64,000 nucleotides of DNA. Source: Grimontia sedimenti. GTDB lineage: Bacteria; Pseudomonadota; Gammaproteobacteria; Enterobacterales; Vibrionaceae. The number at the start of each line of letters is the position of its first letter. Position 1 is the first letter of the stretch. A model generated the notes under the pieces. It was not told where the DNA came from. It searched no databases and was given only the letters and a program-made list of their open reading frames with translations. Made by a program: the position numbers and the translations under genes. This document shows, in pieces, positions 57,381-64,000 of the stretch. The stretch is from positions 62,001 through 126,000 of the forward strand of contig NZ_JAALDL010000013.1 of NCBI RefSeq assembly GCF_011045095.1, written 5' to 3'.

Positions 57381-58319
57381 ATGTTTGCTGGAAAAACGGC
57401 TATGGGGATCGATGTTGGCACACATTCTATTCGTGCTGCGATGATCCAAAAACGTGGCAAAGCATTAAGGCTTCAGGCTCTCGTTGTAGCACCGCGACAA
57501 TCCTCCTCTCTCAATGACACCCTAAAGTTGGTTAAGAAGCAACTTCGCAAAGCCTGTGGTGTACCTTGGAACTGGCCACAAGCTCAGATCATGGGCGTCC
57601 CTCAAAGCAGTGTGGCGATGAAGCGATTCCCGATAGCACTCGATATTCCGGAGCATGAGCAATACGTTCAGGTAGGCCTCCAGCTTAGTGAGAGCTTGGG
57701 GATGCCGATGGATGAACTGCTCTATGATTACCGCCCTCTGCCGGAAAGTGATGGGGTGGAGGTCTATGCCTGCCGCAAGCCCATGCTCAAAGAAACCCTT
57801 TCCGGTCTTGAATCTGCTGGCTTTTCGCTTTCAGTGATTGAGCTTCAAACCCATGCTCTGATGCGTCTCTATAAACAGCATATGACTGCCCGGCCGGATG
57901 TCGGCGCTTCGCTGATGGTGGATGTCGGCACAGAGCGTCTTCAGATTTGTTTGGGTGACACCAAAGACGGCCATTTCTACCGAGAGTTGCCAGTACCCTT
58001 TGATCAAGGTGAGCAGAGCGCCGAGGATCTTCGGGAGCAATACACCCAGCAGCTTGCTGAGACCATTCAACGTCAATATCAACTGGCCTCTACCCAGTTG
58101 CAGGGAGCCCGTGTATCAACGGTTTGGCTCTCAGGCGATGGGGCGAAAAAGATAGACATCTTTAAACTGGAAAGCGCACTCGGTTGGCGGGTTAGGGCAT
58201 TGAATCCACTTCAAGGGCTGAGCTATTCGCCAAAGCTTGTCGACAATCTGAATGAATCAGCGGCGGCTTGGTCCACATCGATTGGACTGGCACTGAGGGG
58301 AGTGGAAGATGAACGTTAG
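57381..58319 (+). CDS. pilM: Type IV pilus inner-membrane complex protein PilM
   Basis: Actin-like cytoplasmic protein that links PilN to the pilus motors. Seen: nucleotide-fold start GIDVGTHSIRAAMIQKRG, LMVDVGTERLQICLGD and VSTVWLSGDGAKK. ATG 57381 is chosen because AAGGTGG lies about 10 bp before it and the product (312 residues, MFAGKTAMGID) matches relatives; ATG 57351 is in frame without a ribosome site. First of five overlapping pil genes, divergent from mrcA. The assembly may serve competence or twitching; no pilin is in the window. Confidence 0.93.
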   Translation: MFAGKTAMGIDVGTHSIRAAMIQKRGKALRLQALVVAPRQSSSLNDTLKLVKKQLRKACGVPWNWPQAQIMGVPQSSVAMKRFPIALDIPEHEQYVQVGLQLSESLGMPMDELLYDYRPLPESDGVEVYACRKPMLKETLSGLESAGFSLSVIELQTHALMRLYKQHMTARPDVGASLMVDVGTERLQICLGDTKDGHFYRELPVPFDQGEQSAEDLREQYTQQLAETIQRQYQLASTQLQGARVSTVWLSGDGAKKIDIFKLESALGWRVRALNPLQGLSYSPKLVDNLNESAAAWSTSIGLALRGVEDER

Positions 58320-58896
58320 TATCAACCTCCTCCCTTGGCGTGAAATGCAGCGTCAGGCGACTCGTCGACGCTTTTTCAACAAATCCGTAGTGGTCTTGGT
58401 ATTGGTTTCCCTTTGCGTCCTTGGTGGTCGTTGGGTTGTTTACAACCAACTCACTCTCCAAGAGGAAAGAAATGCGCGCTTGCAGCAGGAAATCGATGAG
58501 CTGAATGCCACTCTCCGGGATTTTGCTAAGCGAGAAGTGGAGCGTGATGAGCTTCATCGCCGCCTGACCCTCGTCAATTCGTTACAAAAGCAGCGCAACA
58601 ACGCCACCTTGCTTTTCAATCTGTTGCCACAAATTACACCGGATGGGGTGGTGCTCGATAAAGTGTCGATGACCGCAGGTACGGTAACCATTGAAGGACG
58701 AAGCCGCGATAACGCGAAACTCGCCAGTCTGTTAGCCCTGCTTGAAGCTGACTCTGGTGCCAAGAACGTGCAGATCCATTCCATTATTAACAACGCAGCG
58801 AAATCGTCCCTGATCGCCAAAAACTTTAAGGCGACCTTTGATCTGGCAGATTACATGTCGCTCGAGTTGCCAAAGGAGGAAAGCAATGGCCGCTGA
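58309..58896 (+). CDS. pilN: Type IV pilus assembly protein PilN
   Basis: A 195-residue inner-membrane protein: short cytoplasmic start MNVSINLLPWREMQRQ (the conserved INLLPWR peptide that binds PilM), one membrane helix about 23-43, then a periplasmic coiled coil and a ferredoxin-like domain that pairs with PilO. Overlaps pilM by 11 bp and pilO by 11 bp, so translation is coupled through the operon. Confidence 0.95.
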   Translation: MNVSINLLPWREMQRQATRRRFFNKSVVVLVLVSLCVLGGRWVVYNQLTLQEERNARLQQEIDELNATLRDFAKREVERDELHRRLTLVNSLQKQRNNATLLFNLLPQITPDGVVLDKVSMTAGTVTIEGRSRDNAKLASLLALLEADSGAKNVQIHSIINNAAKSSLIAKNFKATFDLADYMSLELPKEESNGR

Positions 58897-59479
58897 TTGG
58901 CGTGATTGGGAAATCGATGAAATCCCAGAATGGCCAGCCACAGCACAAAATGTGCTGCTAGGCCTTTTGGCCATTGCGGTGTTGGCCGCCGCTGTTTTCT
59001 TTGTCGTCCTCCCTGCAAAGCAAGACGTGGAGCTGGCTAAACAAGATGAAAACCTGCTTCGTACCCAGTTCCGCATCAAGGCTGAGCAAGTGGCTGCGTT
59101 GCCAAATGTCGATGAGCAGGTTGAAGAGTTGCAGCGCTTTTACAGTCACCTCACCAAACAATTGCCTGCCGAAGATGAGTTAGCGCTGCTACTTGCTGGT
59201 ATTAACGATACGGGTCTTCAATACAATCTCAATTTCCAAAAGCTGAACTGGAAACCGGGTCAACACGTTGGCTGGTTGTATCAGGTGCCACTAGATATTG
59301 AACTGACGGGTGAATATGCCGACATGGGGGAGTTCTCTGCTGCGCTTGCGCGCATGCCTCGTATCGTGGCTTTACAGGATTTCACACTGTCCCGTGAAAA
59401 CGAGAAAGTCGACACACTAAGATTCGCGGTGAATGCCCATACCTATCGCTATGAAAAGCAAGAGGAGGTCTCGCAATGA
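58886..59479 (+). CDS. pilO: Type IV pilus assembly protein PilO
   Basis: Inner-membrane partner of PilN, 197 residues. N-terminal cytoplasmic DWRDWEIDEIPEWPATAQN, one membrane helix about 29-47 (LGLLAIAVLAAAVFFVVLP), coiled coil, then the periplasmic domain with FYSHLTKQLPAEDELALLL typical of PilO. ATG 58886 has AAAGGAGG just upstream. Overlaps pilP by 4 bp (ATGA). Confidence 0.95.
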   Translation: MAADWRDWEIDEIPEWPATAQNVLLGLLAIAVLAAAVFFVVLPAKQDVELAKQDENLLRTQFRIKAEQVAALPNVDEQVEELQRFYSHLTKQLPAEDELALLLAGINDTGLQYNLNFQKLNWKPGQHVGWLYQVPLDIELTGEYADMGEFSAALARMPRIVALQDFTLSRENEKVDTLRFAVNAHTYRYEKQEEVSQ

Positions 59480-59991
59480 GATACCTGATTGCGACGCTGA
59501 GTCTGCTTTTGCTGTCAGGCTGCATGCAGGAGCCGAAAACGCAGGATCTTGAACGTTTTATCGTTCAAACCTATGCCGCTGCCAAGGTCACGGCAACGCC
59601 ACTTCCCCCTGAGCCGACTTACTTTCCAACACCATTTAACCCTGGCATTGATACTGACCCTTTCGTGCTACCAATTGCCATGGAGGAAGAGCAATTGGTG
59701 AAAGGAGACTGTTGGCAGCCGGAAGATCTGCCGGGGAAAGACCCGCTTGAAAGCTATGAACTGTCGTCGCTTGAATTTAAAGGCGTGATTGGTCTGCCGG
59801 GAAGCTACTGGGCGTTGGTCTCTACACCGGACAAAAGTATTCACCGAGTCGGTTTGGGGCGCATGCTTGGCAACAACCGTGGGCGTGTCGACAGTATCAG
59901 TCAGCACACGCTCTCCATCACAGAACACCTGCCTGACGGACTAGGCTGCTGGCAGGTACGAAACGTTAGATTGGCACTCAACAATAACTAA
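59476..59991 (+). CDS. pilP: Type IV pilus assembly lipoprotein PilP
   Basis: Periplasmic lipoprotein connecting PilNO to the secretin PilQ. Lipobox LLLLSGC with the lipidated cysteine at residue 16, an unstructured proline-rich linker, then the C-terminal beta-domain (about 90-165) with LEFKGVIGLPGSYWALVSTP and HRVGLGRMLGNNRGRV. Length 171 is normal. Start overlaps the pilO stop; 12 bp before pilQ. Confidence 0.95.
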   Translation: MRYLIATLSLLLLSGCMQEPKTQDLERFIVQTYAAAKVTATPLPPEPTYFPTPFNPGIDTDPFVLPIAMEEEQLVKGDCWQPEDLPGKDPLESYELSSLEFKGVIGLPGSYWALVSTPDKSIHRVGLGRMLGNNRGRVDSISQHTLSITEHLPDGLGCWQVRNVRLALNNN

Positions 59992-60003
59992 AAAGGGTAA
60001 CTC

Positions 60004-61788
60004 ATGATAAGCCTGAGGAAAGGATGCCGGGGTCTGGGAGCAGTTTCCCGCAGCTTGATAGTGATCGTCAGCCTGCTGGCGGCACCTTGGTCGTTCGCGG
60101 CCAATCAGCTGCAGCACATCGATGTTAAAGCAGGGGAAAGAGGTAAAACCTTGCTGACACTGACGCTTGAAGATAAGTCAGTGGTCACCAACTTCAATAA
60201 GCGCGATGGGGAACTGTCGATAAGCCTGAAAGGCACGTCAGTGGAAGATAATCTGATTGGTGTCAGAAGCCTTCAGGATATGGGTAAAGCAACCGCGAAT
60301 TTGGAAGTGAAACCCGTCGATGATGATGTTGAACTCAATGTTTCCACCGAAGGGCATTTCGGTTACGACTACTATCAGACGGGCAATGTATTGACGGTAG
60401 AGATTTTCCCGTTTGCCTCACTGCCTTCGAAAGAAAAGTCCGCCGCTGCAAAGAACCAGAAAAACAAGAACATCTCCATTAACTTTCAGGATATCCCTGT
60501 GCGTTCAGTACTTCAGATGGTGGCAGAGCACAATGGGTTTAACCTGGTGGTGTCAGACACGGTACAGGGAAGCCTGACACTGCGCCTTGACGATGTGCCT
60601 TGGCAAAAAGCCTTGCAGACTATCTTAAACGTGAAAGGGTTGGATAAACGCCAGATGGGCAACATTCTGCTCGTTGCACCTAAAGCTGAGCTGGATGAGC
60701 AGGAACGTTTGGTACTTGAAAAACGCCGTCAGGAACGTGAGTTGGCATCGCTACGCTCTGAGGTGATTCAAATCAAATACGCCAATGCTGTCGACCTAAA
60801 AGACATGTTGGGCGGCGGTAGCGGCGGAGAAGGTGAGGATGAAGGGATCAGTCTGTTGTCTGAGCGTGGCAGCCTAGCTGTCGATCCGCGAACTAACTCA
60901 CTCGTGATCAAAGATTTGGCCGACAATATTGACGTGGTCAAATCCCTGATCGAATCGTTGGATGTGCCTGTCGACCAGGTGGAAATCGAAGCGCGTATTG
61001 TGACAGTGGACGAAGGCACGCTGGATGAAATTGGTGTGCGTTGGGGGGTTGTAAACAGAAACGGTTCATTCACACAAGGTGGGTCTATTGAGGGCAACCT
61101 CGGCTGGGAGAATGGCCTTGGCTTTGATACAGATAGCGGTGACTTCCTCAACATTAGCAATTTAGATGGTGTTGAATCGTCGACGGGTAACATCGATGAC
61201 TTCTTGAATGTTAACTTGGCAGCGACCAGCCCTAACGCTGCGAGCATTGCCTTCCAAGTAGCAAGCTTGGGTAAAGATTTGCTTTTGGACCTTGAACTGT
61301 CAGCCCTTCAGGCTGAATCCAAAGCTGAAATCATTTCCAGTCCGCGCCTTTTGACCACCAACAAACGCCCAGCTTACATTGAACAGGGTACCGAACTGCC
61401 ATACTTGGAAGCTTCTTCTAGCGGTGCAGCAGCAGTGTCGTTTAAAAAAGCGGTACTGAGTTTATCGGTGACACCACAAATCACGCCGGATAACAAATTG
61501 GTGCTCGATCTTCAGGTCACCCAGGATAAACCGGCAGGCACGGTCAAAGCCGGTACAGGTGAGGCAATGGCGATTAACACCCAGCGAATTGGTACTCAGG
61601 TATTGGTAAATGATGGAGAAACGGTTGTGCTGGGGGGAATTTACCAGCATGAGATGATGGAAGGCGTGGATAAGGTGCCATTGTTGGGGGACATTCCAGG
61701 TCTTGGTCAACTCTTTCGTCGTAACTACGAAACCATGGGTAAACGTGAGCTATTGATCTTCGTTACGCCTAGGATTATGACGCAATGA
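60004..61788 (+). CDS. pilQ: Type IV pilus secretin PilQ
   Basis: Outer-membrane channel for the pilus, 594 residues. Signal peptide ending APWSFA-ANQ; one AMIN domain (about 30-135) for peptidoglycan binding; secretin STN/N0 region (NISINFQDIPVRSVLQMVAE); N1 with VIQIKYANAVDLKDML; and the secretin core with VEIEARIVTVDE, LSVTPQITPDNKLVL and VLGGIYQ. A glycine/glutamate stretch GGGSGGEGEDEG near 275 is a flexible loop. Ends with LLIFVTPRIM. Last gene of the pil operon; 282 bp without a gene follow. Confidence 0.97.
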   Translation: MISLRKGCRGLGAVSRSLIVIVSLLAAPWSFAANQLQHIDVKAGERGKTLLTLTLEDKSVVTNFNKRDGELSISLKGTSVEDNLIGVRSLQDMGKATANLEVKPVDDDVELNVSTEGHFGYDYYQTGNVLTVEIFPFASLPSKEKSAAAKNQKNKNISINFQDIPVRSVLQMVAEHNGFNLVVSDTVQGSLTLRLDDVPWQKALQTILNVKGLDKRQMGNILLVAPKAELDEQERLVLEKRRQERELASLRSEVIQIKYANAVDLKDMLGGGSGGEGEDEGISLLSERGSLAVDPRTNSLVIKDLADNIDVVKSLIESLDVPVDQVEIEARIVTVDEGTLDEIGVRWGVVNRNGSFTQGGSIEGNLGWENGLGFDTDSGDFLNISNLDGVESSTGNIDDFLNVNLAATSPNAASIAFQVASLGKDLLLDLELSALQAESKAEIISSPRLLTTNKRPAYIEQGTELPYLEASSSGAAAVSFKKAVLSLSVTPQITPDNKLVLDLQVTQDKPAGTVKAGTGEAMAINTQRIGTQVLVNDGETVVLGGIYQHEMMEGVDKVPLLGDIPGLGQLFRRNYETMGKRELLIFVTPRIMTQ

Positions 61789-62070
61789 ATTGAAGTAATT
61801 CATTGAATTAGCTTGTTTATTGATCGTTATATGTAGTGAGGGTTGGAATCCACATTCGTGTGAATTTCTGCCCTTTTCTTGTCCTTTTGGTCGTCAATCG
61901 GGAATTTAAAGGCGAAGCGAAACGTATTTTAAGTTGCCAAACGCCCAGTCGACCTGAGATAATTTTTGGTCTGATCACGAATATACTGTGAGGAATTTGG
62001 CGCCTCGGGCTTTCTGATAGCGAGCCTGCGGGCGGTGTTGTTTTCATTAACCGCGCGTAAACTGCTTAAA

Positions 62071-62589
62071 ATGGCTGAAAAACGAAATATCTTTCTTGTA
62101 GGTCCAATGGGGGCTGGCAAAAGCACAATTGGTCGACACCTGGCACAACAACTACACATGGAATTTTTCGACTCTGACACTGTGATCGAAGAGCGCACAG
62201 GTGCAGACATTGCATGGGTTTTCGATGTTGAAGGTGAAGAGGGATTCCGCGTTCGCGAAGAGAACGTCATCAACGACCTGACAGAAAAACAAGGTATCGT
62301 TCTGGCAACCGGTGGTGGTTCAATTAAGAGCCGTGAAAGCCGTAACCGTTTGTCTGCTCGTGGTATCGTGGTTTATCTGGAAACCACCATTGAGAAACAA
62401 CTGGCGCGTACTCAACGCGATAAAAAGCGTCCTCTGCTGCAAACTGAGCAACCACGTGAAGTGCTGGAAGCACTGGCGGGTGAGCGTAACCCTCTTTATG
62501 AAGAGATTGCAGACTATGTGGTACGCACTGATGATCAAAGCGCCAAGGTCGTGGCTAATCAGATCATCGAACTGCTGGAAAATCACTAA
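62071..62589 (+). CDS. aroK: Shikimate kinase I
   Basis: Phosphorylates shikimate in chorismate synthesis. Seen: P-loop [16 protein letters not shown], the shikimate-binding [13 protein letters not shown] with its aspartate, [17 protein letters not shown] and the lid region [13 protein letters not shown] 62071 gives 172 residues (E. coli 173); the frame extends 12 codons upstream. 16 bp before aroB in the conserved aroK-aroB-damX order. Confidence 0.97.
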   Translation: MAEKRNIFLVGPMGAGKSTIGRHLAQQLHMEFFDSDTVIEERTGADIAWVFDVEGEEGFRVREENVINDLTEKQGIVLATGGGSIKSRESRNRLSARGIVVYLETTIEKQLARTQRDKKRPLLQTEQPREVLEALAGERNPLYEEIADYVVRTDDQSAKVVANQIIELLENH

Positions 62590-62605
62590 TCGTTAAAGGA
62601 ACTCC

Positions 62606-63682
62606 ATGGAAAGGATTGACGTAAGCTTAGGCGACAGAAGTTACCCTATTTCTATCGGTGCAGGATTGCTGTCCGATCCCGCGTATTTTTCTGATGCCCA
62701 AGGTCGTCGCGTGGTGGTGGTCTCGAATGACACCGTCGCACCGCTTTATGCGGACCTTCTTATGGAAACCCTGAACAAAGCTGGCGGTGAGCCAGCTTTG
62801 TTGACCCTGCCGGATGGCGAGCAATACAAAACTCTCGACACCTTTAACACCATTAATACCTTCCTGCTCGAAGGCAATTACGGCCGTGATGTGCTGATTG
62901 TTGCTTTGGGCGGCGGTGTGATTGGTGATGTGGTCGGCTTTGCGGCAGCGTGTTACCAGCGAGGTGTGGACTTTATTCAGGTTCCAACCACTTTGCTTTC
63001 CCAAGTAGATTCTTCTGTTGGTGGTAAAACCGCAGTGAATCACCCTCTGGGCAAAAACATGATTGGTGCTTTTTACCAACCTAAAGCCGTTGTCATCGAT
63101 ATCGATGTCATGCAAACCCTGCCTCAACGCGAGTTTGCAGCGGGTATGGCAGAAGTCATCAAATACGGCATCATTGCCGATCCAGAATTCTTCGTTTGGT
63201 TAGAAGATAACTACCAGCCACTCAACGCCTTAGAGGCTGAAGCCTTGGTGTATGCGATCAAGCGTTGCTGCCAAATCAAGGCAGATGTGGTGGCAGAAGA
63301 TGAAAAAGAATCCGGTGTTCGTGCTTTACTGAACCTCGGACATACCTTCGGGCACGCGATAGAAGCGGAAATGGGTTATGGCAACTGGCTACACGGTGAA
63401 GCCGTTTCTGCGGGTACTGTCATGGCTGCTGTTACCGCGGTACATCAACAATTGCTGACACAAGAAGATGTTAGCCGTATCACTTCCTTGCTCGAAAAAG
63501 CCAATCTCCCCGTGAAAGCACCCGCAACCATGGGCTATGATGCCTTTATTAAACACATGAAACGCGATAAAAAAGTGCTTTCCGGGCAACTACGTTTCGT
63601 GCTGCCAACCTCCATTGGTACAGCCGAAGTGGTTGCGAACGTGACTCCTGAAACGCTTGCTGAGGTCATTAAGACACACTAA
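62606..63682 (+). CDS. aroB: 3-dehydroquinate synthase
   Basis: NAD- and metal-dependent second step of the shikimate pathway. Seen: [29 protein letters not shown] with the NAD site, [20 protein letters not shown], the metal ligand region [19 protein letters not shown] and [15 protein letters not shown]. Length 358 (E. coli 362). Ribosome site AAAGGAAC. Followed after 12 bp by the damX-like gene. Confidence 0.98.
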   Translation: MERIDVSLGDRSYPISIGAGLLSDPAYFSDAQGRRVVVVSNDTVAPLYADLLMETLNKAGGEPALLTLPDGEQYKTLDTFNTINTFLLEGNYGRDVLIVALGGGVIGDVVGFAAACYQRGVDFIQVPTTLLSQVDSSVGGKTAVNHPLGKNMIGAFYQPKAVVIDIDVMQTLPQREFAAGMAEVIKYGIIADPEFFVWLEDNYQPLNALEAEALVYAIKRCCQIKADVVAEDEKESGVRALLNLGHTFGHAIEAEMGYGNWLHGEAVSAGTVMAAVTAVHQQLLTQEDVSRITSLLEKANLPVKAPATMGYDAFIKHMKRDKKVLSGQLRFVLPTSIGTAEVVANVTPETLAEVIKTH

Positions 63683-63694
63683 GCGGGTTTGTAT

Positions 63695-64000
63695 ATGACA
63701 GGCTCCCATGAAATGATTGCGTTGGATCTGGATAGCCAGATCCAACTTTTATCTAGAATCCAATTTCTTACCCGATTCAGCTCCAACCTTGTTCAGATCA
63801 CTGGTGAGCCTGGGGCGGGCAAAACGTGGCTCAGCGAACGATACCTCGAAAACTGGGCAAACGAACCCATCCAATCTCTTCTAATCTGTAATCCGAGCCA
63901 GCAGGATGCTCAGCATCGTGCCATTATTCTCAGACAAATCGTGCGTGATGGTGTCTTCAACGAGCAAGACTCGATGCTGCAAAGCCTCGATTACATGCTC
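63695..64000 (+). CDS. damX: DamX-like protein, N-terminal part (cut by window end)
   Basis: The first 102 codons are in the window, starting MTGSHEMIALDLDSQIQLLS and open to the edge. A P-loop GEPGAGKTWLSERYL is clear, as in the ATPase-like N-terminal part of vibrio DamX proteins, which end in a peptidoglycan-binding SPOR domain that would lie outside. Position after aroKB matches the E. coli aroK-aroB-damX-dam order. The family is clear by position, but SPOR cannot be checked here. Confidence 0.8.
   Translation, partial: MTGSHEMIALDLDSQIQLLSRIQFLTRFSSNLVQITGEPGAGKTWLSERYLENWANEPIQSLLICNPSQQDAQHRAIILRQIVRDGVFNEQDSMLQSLDYML

Overview
The window is a 64 kb piece of ordinary chromosome from a gammaproteobacterium of the family Vibrionaceae. 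The best evidence is the quorum-sensing regulator AphA beside ppc, the ArgH–ArgA fusion, the peroxiredoxin–glutaredoxin fusion with a dihydrolipoyl-dehydrogenase-like partner beside oxyR, and Vibrio-type small families (DUF3135, DUF3624). Gene order follows two blocks known from enterics: the E. coli 88-89 minute region (pfkA-fieF-cpxPRA, tpiA, fpr, glpX-glpK, zapB, rraA, menA, hslUV, ftsN, cytR, priA, rpmE, metJBLF, ppc, argCBH, oxyR), and mrcA-pilMNOPQ-aroKB-damX plus tdh-kbl, gpmI-envC-yibQ and yibN-secB-gpsA-cysE. Coding density is high. I see no tRNA, rRNA, CRISPR array, prophage or complete insertion sequence. The first gene (kbl) and the last (damX-like) are cut by the window edges.

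Layout. 1-9.8 kb: threonine catabolism (kbl-tdh), the cell-division peptidoglycan set yibQ-envC with gpmI, a membrane rhodanese, SecB, GpsA, CysE, PfkA. 10-17 kb: zinc/iron efflux FieF, the Cpx envelope stress system with its divergent promoter, a chemoreceptor, TrmL, TpiA. 17.3-22.8 kb: the most accessory stretch, with a lone muconate-isomerase-family protein, a 160-bp palindromic repeat, a DUF3135 protein, ferredoxin-NADP reductase with a cysteine-rich regulator, and a divergent EmrAB-like efflux pair whose pump gene appears frameshifted at its 3' end. 22.8-34.3 kb: glpX, glpK (without glpF), zapB, rraA, menA, a second copy of the 160-bp repeat, hslVU, ftsN, cytR, priA. 34.4-42.4 kb: rpmE, malic enzyme and the methionine regulon metJ/metBL/metF with MetJ operators, then aphA. 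42.8-51.2 kb: ppc and the arginine operon argCBG-argH(A). 51.2-54.7 kb: the peroxide-defence cluster. 54.7-64 kb: penicillin-binding protein 1A, the type IV pilus assembly operon pilMNOPQ, the shikimate genes aroKB and the start of damX.

Regulation is unusually readable: three evenly spaced CpxR half-sites between cpxP and cpxR, tandem MetJ boxes before metB and metF, a pair of ARG boxes 21 bp apart before argC, an OxyR-like operator before oxyR, a heat-shock promoter before hslV, and a LuxR-type palindrome before aphA.

Most of the window is conserved housekeeping. I found no convincing new multi-gene system. The points most worth a second look are the two nearly identical 160-bp imperfect palindromes, an orphan terminator with two preceding hairpins upstream of glpK (candidate small RNA or leader), the cysteine-rich tail of the flavin disulfide reductase next to the Prx-Grx fusion, the apparent frameshift in the EmrB-like pump, the Fe-S-type regulator paired with fpr, and the absence of argE, glpF and grxC from their usual places.
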